Origin: Sphingopyxis sp. Root154
GTDB taxonomy: Bacteria; Pseudomonadota; Alphaproteobacteria; Sphingomonadales; Sphingomonadaceae
Length of the DNA: 64,000 nucleotides
Direction of reading: 5' to 3'
NCBI RefSeq assembly: GCF_001427105.1
Contig: NZ_LMGI01000001.1
Coordinates: 372,001 to 436,000, forward strand
Under the pieces are notes generated by a model that ran no database searches, had not been told where the DNA came from, and saw only the letters and a list, made by a program, of their open reading frames with translations. The stretch's first letter is position 1, and the number at the start of each line of letters is the position of its first letter. Positions 34,758-42,544 of this stretch are shown piece after piece. The translations under genes and the position numbers were made by a program.

Positions 34758-36944
34758 CTAGAGTCCGAAGTTGTACTTCAGCGTCACGCCATAGGTGCGC
34801 GGCGGGGCATATTGCACGATGTCGCCTTGCGGCTGCGAAAACAGCGACTGGGCATAATCCTCATCAGCCAGATTGCGAACGAACAGGGACATTTCCAAAT
34901 TCTTGTCCGGCGCCACCCAGCTGATCGCGGCATTGACCATATGATAGGCTTTCTGCCGCAGCCGCTGATCCGGCTCGCCCACAAACCCGTCATTATAGGT
35001 GTAAGTGCCGTTCAGCCTGAAATCGCCCATCTCGCTGGGAACGACATAATCAAAACCCAGCGACCCTACGAAATTGGGAGAAAAAGGCAGCCGGTTGCCC
35101 TTGGCTTCAAAGGTCGAGAAGGTCGTGCCGCCGACTACTGGCGTCGAGGTGCTGAGCAGCGCGGTGGGGAACGACAGATATTTTGTCCGCAACAACGAGC
35201 CCGAGGCACGAAGCGTAAGCCGCGACGAAACCGCCGCTTCGGTATCGACGTCCAGTCCGTAAAGCCGCGCCTTCGCACCGTTGTAAACGGTCAATATACC
35301 GCCGGTCAGGGCCTGAACCTGAATGTCGCTGTAATTATAATAGAAAGCGCTGCTATTGAAGCGCAGCCGCCGATCGAACAGATTTGTTTTCAGCCCCACT
35401 TCATAGGCATCGATGGTCTCCGGGCGATAGGAAGGCGCGGTCGGGCTGGCGTTGGAAAGACCGCCGCTCTTGAAACCGCGGTTATAGGAAACATAGCCAA
35501 GGATATCCGACGTAAAATTGTGATCCAGCGCCAACCTGGCGGTCAGCGCCTTGGCCGACTCGCTGTCGTTGTTGGTCGGGTTGTCGATCACCGGCCCATC
35601 GGCGAAGGGAATCGAATAACCGACCAGGCGGATGGTCTGGGCAATATCGGCATCGCGCTGTTCCCACGAATAGCGCAAACCCACGGTCAGCCTGGTCGTG
35701 TCGGCCAGCCGATATGTGCCCTGGGCATAAACCGCCTGCGAACGGGTGCGATTTTCCGAATCGATGGTGATATTGACCGGGGTAAACCACGGGCCCCACA
35801 GCCGGACCGGATAATAGCCCGAGGTTTCCCAGAACAGATAGCCACCTGCGGTCCAGGTCAGCGGCCCGCTGCTATCCGACGCCAGCTGGATTTCCTGGCT
35901 CCACTGTTTGTGCTTTTCCTGGATCCGCAGGTTCGAAGCGAATGCCGGGTTCGAGGTGAGCTGGCCGTTGAACTGGTTGTCGTTATCGCTCTCCCGATAG
36001 GCGGTGATCGATTTGGCCACGAAAGATCCGGCATCATATTCAGCCGTCAGCGACAAGCCACCCGATTTGACGAGGCCCCGCGGGTCGTACAGCCCATCAC
36101 TGTCGCGCGGATCGACACGTACCGTGCCAAAGCCGCCCAGCGGAATGCTCCCTTCGGGGGTAGTGAAGTTCGTGCTGTAGCGCATCCTTTGATAATCGCC
36201 CGCCAGCGTGAAGGTGAAATCATCGCCGGGCGTGAGCTTGATCTTCGAACGCAGCGATATCGAACGCCGGAAATCGACATCGCTGCCGGTCGCCAAATTC
36301 TGAGAATAACCGTCGCCCTGATCCGAAAAGTTGAAGGCGAAATCGGCTGCAATCACTTCGGAACCGCCAGTAATATAGCCGCTGGCGCTGACCGTGTCGT
36401 AATTGGCATAGCCGATGCTGACATTGCCCGAGAGTTCGGCTTTGGGGTCGAGCGTGCGGATCTGGATAAGGCCGCCGGTGGCGTTGCGGCCGAACAGGGT
36501 GCCCTGCGGACCGTTGATGACCTCGACCGAACGCACATTGCTGAGATCGGATATGCCGCCAACCGGCTGGGCAATATAAACCCCGTCGATATAGATTGCC
36601 ACGGCGCCCTCGATCCCTGGCCCGTTACCCAGGGTGCCGACCCCGCGCAAACGCGGCTGGAGATAAGTTCCGGTCGAAGCCATATTCAGGCTTGGGGCAA
36701 GCAACGGCAGATCGGCAGCGTCGCGGATCCCTGCCTTCGCCAAATTATCTCCCGAAACTGCCGAAACGGCGATCGGCACATCCTGCAGCCTTTCGTTCCG
36801 CCGCTGCGCCGTCACGACGATGTCGCCGACTTGCGGCGGACTGTTGGCGTCCTGCTCTCCACCAGAGGCATCCGGCGCCTGGGCCAAGGCGGATGTCGCC
36901 ATCAACAACGGCAGAAATCCGAGATATCCGGCTGTTCTTTTCAT
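34758..36944 (-). CDS. TonB-dependent receptor (paralog 2)
   Basis: A 728-aa outer-membrane receptor. The ATG at 36944 follows AAGGGGAGAG and overlaps the stop of the preceding remnant (ATGA). The signal peptide ends ATSALAQ. The plug has IVVTAQRRNERLQDVPIAV and VINGPQGTLFGRNATGG; the barrel ends in the same style as paralog 1 (YGVTLKYNF). Similarity to the receptor at 19894 extends through the whole barrel, so a duplication is clear. It presumably imports the same or a related substrate for the FAD-oxidase branch. Confidence 0.9.
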   Translation of the reverse strand: MKRTAGYLGFLPLLMATSALAQAPDASGGEQDANSPPQVGDIVVTAQRRNERLQDVPIAVSAVSGDNLAKAGIRDAADLPLLAPSLNMASTGTYLQPRLRGVGTLGNGPGIEGAVAIYIDGVYIAQPVGGISDLSNVRSVEVINGPQGTLFGRNATGGLIQIRTLDPKAELSGNVSIGYANYDTVSASGYITGGSEVIAADFAFNFSDQGDGYSQNLATGSDVDFRRSISLRSKIKLTPGDDFTFTLAGDYQRMRYSTNFTTPEGSIPLGGFGTVRVDPRDSDGLYDPRGLVKSGGLSLTAEYDAGSFVAKSITAYRESDNDNQFNGQLTSNPAFASNLRIQEKHKQWSQEIQLASDSSGPLTWTAGGYLFWETSGYYPVRLWGPWFTPVNITIDSENRTRSQAVYAQGTYRLADTTRLTVGLRYSWEQRDADIAQTIRLVGYSIPFADGPVIDNPTNNDSESAKALTARLALDHNFTSDILGYVSYNRGFKSGGLSNASPTAPSYRPETIDAYEVGLKTNLFDRRLRFNSSAFYYNYSDIQVQALTGGILTVYNGAKARLYGLDVDTEAAVSSRLTLRASGSLLRTKYLSFPTALLSTSTPVVGGTTFSTFEAKGNRLPFSPNFVGSLGFDYVVPSEMGDFRLNGTYTYNDGFVGEPDQRLRQKAYHMVNAAISWVAPDKNLEMSLFVRNLADEDYAQSLFSQPQGDIVQYAPPRTYGVTLKYNFGL

Positions 36945-37138
36945 TTTCTCTCCCCTTGGTACGAAATGCCTGTCGAAAATTGTTCGGCCCAACGGGTGCA
37001 GCGCCCCACCAGCCCGCCGGGATTGACCTGGTCGTTCTTCATCCTCGCCCTGTTCAGCGGCACCATCGTCTTGCAATGGGCAGCGACGTCATCGGCGGTC
37101 GGCGCTGCGAAAATGATCGTGGCATCCTCGAACGTCAT
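36941..37138 (-). pseudogene. Internally deleted molybdopterin oxidoreductase remnant
   Basis: A 65-codon frame starts MTFEDATIIF after a GGGGAAAA site, a start context like that of the intact enzyme at 17382. It then reads APTADDVAAHCKTMVP and KNDQVNPGGL, matching residues 172-202 of the intact protein (APTADDIAAHCKTVVL, KNSQVNASGL). Everything else is missing. The stop overlaps the start of TonB receptor 2. It is the first cistron after the site C motif, and may persist as a coupled leader for the receptor. Confidence 0.75.
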
Positions 37139-37182
37139 TAGCGGTTTTCCCCGGGCGAACTGCGAATCTACCTGCACCACAT

Positions 37183-37210
37183 TTGTTATGTTGTAGTGTT
37201 CACCTAACAA
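37183..37210 (-). promoter_or_regulatory. Candidate promoter/operator upstream of TonB receptor 2 (site C)
   Basis: On the minus strand: TTGTTA (37205-37210), a 16-base spacer, TAACAA (37183-37188), so a weak promoter at best. The plus-strand TTGTTATGTTGTAGTG (37183-37198) parallels TTGACATGTTGTAATG at 16469 and the inverted form at 31722. GTTGT-N12-ACAAC brackets the site as an inverted repeat. A better -35-like TTGACA lies further upstream at 37225-37230. Confidence 0.5.
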
Positions 37211-37279
37211 CTTATGACCCAAGCTGTCAACGAGGCAAGTATGACGATCGCATCATCGGTACGGAACGCGGGATGACCC

Positions 37280-37890
37280 GCTTGATTGCCGCACCGCTGC
37301 ACCGGGACCGTCTTGGAATTGCCGGGGGTCCTATCCCTGGGGGCATCCAGCACGTCGGCCGCATCCGCGCGATCCGGGAGGCGCCCAGCAGCGATCTGCC
37401 CACTTTGATGCGCGAAAAGTGCGTCGCGATGCTCGAGCAGATTGGTGAGCGCAATGGCTGAAGTGATAGGAAGACGGCAAAGATCAAGGAGCTCGAAGCC
37501 GCCACACCTATTTCGAAGCGATTGCAGACCACACCCGGCATCGGCCCGCGAGTAGCAATGGGATGGAGACCTTCGCATCTGAGATGGCGAGCCTTCACAA
37601 TGGCCGTGACCTTGCGGCGTGGATTGAATTGCCGTGACAGTTTTCATCAGGCGGCAAGGAACGGCTCGGGCGGAACAGCAAGGCCGGACAGGCCCACATC
37701 CGGCAGACGCTGATCATTGGTGCCATGTCGCAATTGAACTGTATGGGGCGCAAGGCGATCCGGGAAAGCTCTATGGCCGGCGCGCATGGTGGCCCGCAAG
37801 CCGCGCATGTTGGTCACCATCGCACTAGCCGACAAAATGGCGTGCCAGATCTCGGCCATGCTGACAAAGAACGAAGACTACAAGAATCCG
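37280..37890 (+). mobile_element. IS110-family transposase remnant (C-terminal half, frameshifted)
   Basis: Pieces of an IS110/IS116/IS902 transposase occur in order but in different frames with stops: LMREKCVAMLEQIGERN (about 37405-37455), RLQTTPGIGPRVAM (37518-37560), ASLHNGRDLAAWIELP, a stop, QFSSGGKERLGRNSKAGQ and HIRQTLIIGAMS (about 37590-37730), then MVARKPRMLVTIALADKMA (from 37786). The N-terminal DEDD catalytic half is missing. The element is dead and sits at the boundary of the GntR-linked cluster. Confidence 0.8.
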
Positions 37891-38029
37891 ATGCCGGGAT
37901 ACCAGGCTACCCAGGCAGGCTGGATGAAAAGGGTGCGAGACGGCGACGACCATTTGGTAAAATTATCGAACAGATCAGGATCAGGAAAACCAGTTCAGGG
38001 CGCGGAATGATCACGCGCGCCAATGAGAT

Positions 38030-38502
38030 TTGCACCTGATCGGCATCTTGCGGACGCCGATCCGGCGCCGGATCGACAAGGCCAACAAGCAGATCAAGGG
38101 AGCGAAAGAGGAACTCGGCCTTGTTGACGTCCGCGGCATTGTCTTCCTCGTCTATGACATCTTCCGTAACGCCCCTCCGGGCTTCGTGCTGGATGTCATT
38201 CGATGCGTTCTAGGCGAAAAGGACCGCCATCGCAGCGTCGACGCGGTCATCTACATCACCAACCATTGTGTCGTGACCGCCGAGAGCTCCTTCGCGGGCC
38301 GCCTTGGGCACCCGCCTAAAAAGAGATATCATCCGATAAGCTGGCCGAGTTCATCGACCGGCTGGGGAGCCAGTGGGGCAACTTCATGGAAGACAAGATC
38401 GGACCATTTGACGGTGGCTGGAAGGGTGACACCATCGACTGCCACCGCGCTCATGTCGTCACCGGTATCAATCACGTTGAACGCTACGAAGGCGATGACT
38501 GA
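38030..38502 (+). pseudogene. Frameshifted gene of unknown function
   Basis: The first part in one frame reads RIDKANKQIKGAKEELGLVD, GIVFLVYDIFRNAPP and VDAVIYITNHCVV, with the composition of a real globular protein. It changes frame near 38320 to KLAEFIDRLGSQWGNFMEDK and ends at a TGA at 38500-38502. The start is not clear. I do not recognise the family. It is adjacent to the IS110 remnant and overlaps the 3' end of the MFS gene on the other strand, so it is likely a truncated import. Confidence 0.5.
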
Positions 38503-39848
38503 CCTGCGTCAGACCTTGTCACAGTTCCGGCCGCGGGCTTCGGCGCTCCGATGAAGAGAACCGCGAGCGCGGCCAGAACTGCGAAGCCGGCAAAGGCCCC
38601 CGTGATCTCGGCGATGTTGCCGCCAGTCGTGGCGAGAAGCGCCCCGCCGATCGTTGGACCGGCGATCGCGCCGATCCGTCCGACCCCGAGCGCCCAGCCG
38701 ACCGCGCTGGTGCGCATAGGCGCCGGATACCAGGCGGTGATCCATGCCGTCAGCACGAGGGTCGTCGCGACGGTGCCATAACCGACCAGCGCCGCAAGCA
38801 TGTATGTCATCGCTGTGCTCGCGGCGTGGCCGAAGGCCATGATGCCGAACGCAGCCAGTGCGTAGGATACCGACAGCGTGAAGCGGTTGCCGAGCCGGTC
38901 GGCGATCCAGCCGCCCGCAATGCCGCCGGCAGCGCCCGCGAGGCTGAACGTCGCGAGCATGCCGAGGCTCGACCCCATAGCCATGCCTTGGTCGCGCATG
39001 ATGCGCGGGAGCCAGTTGCCGAGGCCATAGACGAGAAGCAGGCCGATCGCGATCGCGACCCAAAAGGCGATTGTCGCGCGGGCGCGCCCGTCTGCGAAGA
39101 GCGCGGCAATGCCGCCTCTCGACTGAATGGGCGCGGTGGAACTCGGGGCGCGGGCATGGTCCGCGAGCCGTTCAGCGGTTTCTGGCGCCGCGCCGAAGGC
39201 GACGCCGGCATCGACCGCTTCGGCGCGCTTGCCCGACCGGGCGAGCTGCTCGAAGCTGCGGGGCAGCGCGCGCCACAGGAACGGCGCCATGACGAGCGGT
39301 ATCGCGCCGAGCCAGAACAGGCTCCGCCAGCCCCAGTGCGGAATGACTGGAATGGCAACGAGCGCGACCATCATGATGCCGAGCCCGTAGCCGCTATACA
39401 TGAGGCCATAGTTGCGCGCGCGGTTGGCGAGCGGCGAATATTCGATGGTCAGCGAAGCCGAGAGGGGGATCACACCCCCCATTCCGATGCCGCCGAGAAG
39501 GCGGAACAGGCCGAACATTTCCGGCCCGCTACTGAGCGCGCAGCCGATCATCGAGACGCTGAAGATCACGACGCAGAGCGCGAGCAGGCCGCGCCGTTCC
39601 ATGCGCTCTCCCAGCGAACCCATCAGCGGGGCGCCGATCATCATGCCCGCGAGCGCGCAGCTTGCGAGGAATCCGAGGCCCACATCGCCGATCGCGAAGG
39701 CGGGATCATGAGAGAGCGATAGGATCGCCGCTCCCATGACCCCGACGTCATAGCCCTCGGCGAGAATGGCGAGGCCGCAAAGTAGCAGAACCTTGCGGGT
39801 CGTCGCCGGAGATACGTGATCCCCGATTTCACCGGTGACGGCGTTCAT
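38484..39848 (-). CDS. MFS transporter, aromatic acid:H+ symporter (AAHS) type
   Basis: A 454-aa, twelve-helix transporter. Family marks include EGYDVGVMGAAILSL in helix 1 with an acidic residue, GERMERRG after helix 2, FRLLGGIGMGGVIPLSASLTIEYSP and GWIADRLGNRF in the second half. This is the pattern of PcaK/BenK/GenK-type carriers of aromatic acids. The ATG at 39848 lies at the end of a tandem 17-bp duplication that repeats its ribosome binding site and start codon. The nearby gentisate dioxygenase remnant would fit a former gentisate uptake module. Confidence 0.85.
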   Translation of the reverse strand: MNAVTGEIGDHVSPATTRKVLLLCGLAILAEGYDVGVMGAAILSLSHDPAFAIGDVGLGFLASCALAGMMIGAPLMGSLGERMERRGLLALCVVIFSVSMIGCALSSGPEMFGLFRLLGGIGMGGVIPLSASLTIEYSPLANRARNYGLMYSGYGLGIMMVALVAIPVIPHWGWRSLFWLGAIPLVMAPFLWRALPRSFEQLARSGKRAEAVDAGVAFGAAPETAERLADHARAPSSTAPIQSRGGIAALFADGRARATIAFWVAIAIGLLLVYGLGNWLPRIMRDQGMAMGSSLGMLATFSLAGAAGGIAGGWIADRLGNRFTLSVSYALAAFGIMAFGHAASTAMTYMLAALVGYGTVATTLVLTAWITAWYPAPMRTSAVGWALGVGRIGAIAGPTIGGALLATTGGNIAEITGAFAGFAVLAALAVLFIGAPKPAAGTVTRSDAGQSSPS

Positions 39849-39879
39849 TCGATCGTCTCCCTCATTCGATCGTCTCCCT
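39846..39879 (-). repeat. Tandem 17-bp duplication of ribosome binding site plus start codon
   Basis: CATTCGATCGTCTCCCT occurs at 39846-39862 and again at 39863-39879. On the minus strand each copy reads AGGGAGACGATCGAATG. The upstream copy opens a six-codon frame (MRETIE) whose TGA overlaps the ATG of the MFS gene, so the duplication created a coupled minicistron. Confidence 0.85.
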
Positions 39880-40060
39880 AGCCGCGATGCCCGCCGACCT
39901 CGAAATAGCCCTGGCCCTTGAGACGGCCCCAGATCTTTACGACGACGACACCGCCGCATTTCATCAGCTCGGCCTCGTCGCCGACCAGCAGATGGCCGTC
40001 GCCAAGCTGCCACTGACCGTTGGTCATCAGGTTCGGGCCCGCAAGCCCGTTCGTGTAGAG
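39878..40060 (-). pseudogene. 3' fragment of an unrecognised gene
   Basis: The minus-strand frame reads SLLYTNGLAGPNLMTNGQWQ, then GHLLVGDEAELMKCGGVVVV and KIWGRLKGQGYFE, with protein-like composition and codon use, ending at 39878. Upstream it joins the transposase remnant at 40092-40255 and loses sense. It is probably the C-terminus of an enzyme gene cut by an insertion. I do not recognise the family. Confidence 0.4.
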
Positions 40061-40091
40061 AAGGCTGTTGAGCGGCTCGAGCGCGCGCGTG

Positions 40092-40255
40092 CGGTCATCG
40101 CCGATGTCGAGGCGAGCACCGCGGTGCGTCAGGCCAAGGTCACTGCAGCGAAGCGGATGATCGCGCGCGTGCATGACGACCTCGGACTCTGGCCGCGCTA
40201 GCTGATCGGCGACACCGGTTATGGCTCAGCCGACGTGCTCGGCTGGTCACAGAGG
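40092..40255 (+). mobile_element. DDE transposase fragment
   Basis: The plus strand encodes AVRQAKVTAAKRMIARVHDD and LGLWPR, an in-frame TAG, then LIGDTGYGSADVLGWS. The D-T/S-x-YGSA-x-x-L block is the region around the second Asp of IS1182/IS4-like DDE transposases. Only about 50 codons remain and no terminal repeats were found. Confidence 0.6.
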
Positions 40256-40582
40256 TCGACTATACCGCTCGCGCGCCAGGCCGGGAGCCCCGGTCATGGC
40301 CGAGAGCTTGCTATTGACGTCGAAGTGCCACGAAACGATGTCCCGGACCCCCGCCTCGGCCAGCCGCGCGATATGCTTCTTGGCATAGGTCTCCGCGTCC
40401 GGGAGATTGGTGAAGAGATAGATGCCGCCGGCCCGCTTCGCGTCCTCATTCTCCGTCCAATATTTCCAGACCAGCGAGGGCTCGGAGGCGATGTCCCGGG
40501 CGAGGCCTTGAAATTCCTCGGCGAGCTGCGCGCCCCAGGGACCTTCGAAGGGGAAATCGCACTGGAAGATCGTCATCGTCAT
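40247..40582 (-). CDS. YdhR-family monooxygenase-like protein
   Basis: A 111-aa protein of the ferredoxin-like dimeric alpha/beta-barrel fold. FQCDFPFEGPWGAQLAEEF, PSLVWKYWTENEDAKRAGGI and YLFTNLPDAETYAKKHIARL are typical of YdhR, thought to act as a monooxygenase or quinone-binding protein on aromatic compounds. AAAGGA lies 9 bases before the ATG. The last residues (after LSAMTGAPG) run into transposase-derived sequence, so the natural C-terminus may be slightly altered. It is next to a TetR regulator on the same strand. Confidence 0.8.
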   Translation of the reverse strand: MTMTIFQCDFPFEGPWGAQLAEEFQGLARDIASEPSLVWKYWTENEDAKRAGGIYLFTNLPDAETYAKKHIARLAEAGVRDIVSWHFDVNSKLSAMTGAPGLARERYSRPL

Positions 40583-40631
40583 CTTGAATTCCTTTCCGCC
40601 ACTAGGCGAGCATTCATGTCGGGTAGATTTG

Positions 40632-41258
40632 TCAGGATTCAGGCCGCCAGGCCCTCAGGAAGGCGTCGACCGCCTGCGCTGCGTCGCGCGCCATCTGGCC
40701 ACTGTCGGGGTTATCCTGCATGCCGAAGAAGACACCGTGAAAAGATCCCGCCTGGCATAGGCCGAACAATTGCATGGCCGCGACCTGGGGATCGCCGTTC
40801 CGCAATTCGCCCTGCGCCATCTTCTCCCCGAGATAGGCCGCGCTCCTCGCCCTCCCCTTGGCGGGACCCCGTTCGTAAAACAGCTTGGCGACATGCGGAA
40901 AGCGCTGCGCCTCCCCGGCAACGAAGCGGTGCAATCCGATGACCTTCGGGGACAGGATCGACGCCAGCAGCGATATGGCGAAGCGCTCGAGCACCTCTGC
41001 GATCGGCTGATCGATCGGGAGCGGTGTCGACAGCGCTATCGCGTGCACGTCTACGATATCGTCGACCACGGCCGCTAACAGCTCCTCCTTCGAAGGAAAA
41101 TAGCTCCACAAAGTGGTCTTGGAGCCGCCGACCCGCGCTGCAATCGAGGACATCGTCGTCGCTCCGAAGCCGGCATCGAGGAACGCCTCGCGCCCCGCAT
41201 CGACATAAGCCTTCCGGCGTAGCGCAGCATTATCGGTGGCCCCCGCCTCCTCAGCCAT
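40632..41258 (-). CDS. TetR family transcriptional regulator
   Basis: A 208-aa regulator. The HTH is at residues about 14-60 (AFLDAGFGATTMSSIAARVG, then SKTTLWSYFPSKEELLAAVV), with a TetR_C_7/AefR-like ligand domain (LSPKVIGLHRFVAGEAQRFP and AKLFYERGP). The ATG at 41258 has AAAGGA 10 bases upstream. The frame is continuous with the upstream nitrilase N-terminal remnant (41259-41423), which has its own ribosome binding site and ATG, so a 263-aa fusion may also be made. Targets could be the adjacent YdhR and MFS genes. Confidence 0.85.
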   Translation of the reverse strand: MAEEAGATDNAALRRKAYVDAGREAFLDAGFGATTMSSIAARVGGSKTTLWSYFPSKEELLAAVVDDIVDVHAIALSTPLPIDQPIAEVLERFAISLLASILSPKVIGLHRFVAGEAQRFPHVAKLFYERGPAKGRARSAAYLGEKMAQGELRNGDPQVAAMQLFGLCQAGSFHGVFFGMQDNPDSGQMARDAAQAVDAFLRAWRPES

Positions 41259-41423
41259 CGCAAGCCGTTCCTTTCCGGCTTGCGGCCCTTCGGGAAACAC
41301 GATGAGCCTCGCCCCGTCGCCTTCCGCCTCGTCGGTGAGCCCGGCCGCTTTTGTGACCGAAGCCATCGAATCTTCCGGCAGCGAAGCGGCCTGCACCACG
41401 GCGGCCTTGAAGCCCTTCGTCAT
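41259..41423 (-). pseudogene. Nitrilase N-terminal remnant fused in frame to TetR gene
   Basis: Fifty-five codons beginning FKAAVVQAASLPEDSMASVT and containing ARLIVFPEG correspond to the first strand, helix and catalytic-Glu region of carbon-nitrogen hydrolases; compare AAAVQAAPAYLDLEAGVEKT and LLAFPEC in the intact nitrilase at 49012. The catalytic Lys and Cys are absent. GGAAGGGGACGAC and an ATG at 41423 are intact. The frame runs without a stop into the TetR gene. Confidence 0.75.
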
Positions 41424-41529
41424 GTCGTCCCCTTCCGATCAATCACTTAGCAATTTGGGTGACGCCTATCTTACCTGCATTTGACACTGATACCAAACTA
41501 TTTTAAGCTCAAACTATCTAGCACAGAGG

Positions 41530-42060
41530 ATGCTGTGGCCGAGGTCTATGCCCGCTATCGCGAGGACGTCGCGGGCTGCGCGAACGTCCAGGATACGCCC
41601 GAGTTTATAGCCATATTATCGCGGGCTCGAAGAGCTTGGCACCGGCGCGCTCTGGACCGTTGCGAACAAGATCGAACCGGTGGAAACCGGTTTCGACGTC
41701 AATCCCGATGATCTGGCATTGCCGCGATCTTCGCGAGGATGTCCTCGAAGCCCTCGAGCTGGTCTCGCCCGAAGAGGCGGGAAGACTGGTCGTCTGTCTT
41801 GAGAACAAGTGACGCGCCGATGTCGTGGCGGCCGTGGGATAGCTCTATTCCGGTCTCCAGGTGATGGCGCCCGGCGAATGCGCCGCGAGCCATCAGCACA
41901 GCGCGTCGGCGTCCCGCTTCATCATGTTGGGCCAGAGCGCCTTCACCAATGTCGATGGTCGGTCAAAGTCATCAATCGCACCGCCGGACGCAGCGCCTTC
42001 GCGGCCGGCGCCGCGCGCGACGCGTGGGAGAGTTCGGGACCGCGAGGCGTATCGCGCCCG
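41530..42060 (+). pseudogene. Gentisate 1,2-dioxygenase remnant
   Basis: Fragments of a bicupin gentisate dioxygenase occur in order with frameshifts and stops: PYYRGLEELGTGALWTVANK and IEPVE (about 41612-41690), WHCRDLREDVLEALELVSPE and EAGRLVVCLENK (about 41710-41810), then VVAAVG, a stop, [20 protein letters not shown] and [17 protein letters not shown] (to about 41960). The metal-binding HQHSAS is recognisable. The start and C-terminal cupin are lost. It is opposite in orientation to its neighbours. Confidence 0.75.
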
Positions 42061-42061
42061 A

Positions 42062-42544
42062 TCACAGATAGAGGCTGATATCCCCATGCGCCGCATCGCA
42101 GTCGAGAAGTTCGACCCGTTTCAGCGCGATGCGCAGTTGTCCCTCTTGGATCACGAGCCGGTGCGTCACGAAAGCCTCGAAACGGGTTACACGTTCGCGC
42201 TGATATTCGGCCGCGATCAAGCGGGAACTTGCCGTAAGCGTGCCAGCGAGCGGATCGCTGGAATCGATGCGGACGTTGGCGACCATGCGCCAGCCACGCG
42301 GCCCACCCTGAAGCGAGAAAGCATTGCGATCGTCAAAGCGGCGGATGCGTACCTCCCGCAGCAGGGCGTCCTCATAGATCAGTGAAACATGGCGGAGGGG
42401 ATCTTTCTGTCCCGGCTGCGCCGGAACCCAATAGATCCCGTCTGGCGTAAACAATTGATTCCAGGCGTTCCAGTCGCGGGCGTCAAGCAACCGCGCCTCG
42501 TCAACGAGAAAGGCTTCGACATCTGCAATGCTTGGCCCCCTCAT
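42062..42544 (-). CDS. Aromatic-ring-hydroxylating dioxygenase beta subunit
   Basis: A 160-aa SnoaL/NTF2-fold small subunit. [31 protein letters not shown] and [14 protein letters not shown] are characteristic. The ATG at 42544 overlaps the alpha-subunit stop (ATGA), so subunits are made in step. It is the last gene of the minus-strand operon that begins with the acyl-CoA synthetase. No ferredoxin or reductase gene is visible in the window, so electron transfer must come from elsewhere. Confidence 0.9.
   Translation of the reverse strand: MRGPSIADVEAFLVDEARLLDARDWNAWNQLFTPDGIYWVPAQPGQKDPLRHVSLIYEDALLREVRIRRFDDRNAFSLQGGPRGWRMVANVRIDSSDPLAGTLTASSRLIAAEYQRERVTRFEAFVTHRLVIQEGQLRIALKRVELLDCDAAHGDISLYL

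Noticed and set aside
34473..37196. 900-codon plus-strand frame opposite TonB receptor 2
   Set aside because: No recognisable domains, while the minus strand encodes a receptor with signal peptide, TonB box, plug and barrel.
37225..37230. TTGACA further upstream as the -35 of the TonB receptor 2 promoter
   Set aside because: At 16-18 bases downstream only TTAGGT/TAGGTG-like sequence is found, a poor -10; kept only as an alternative.
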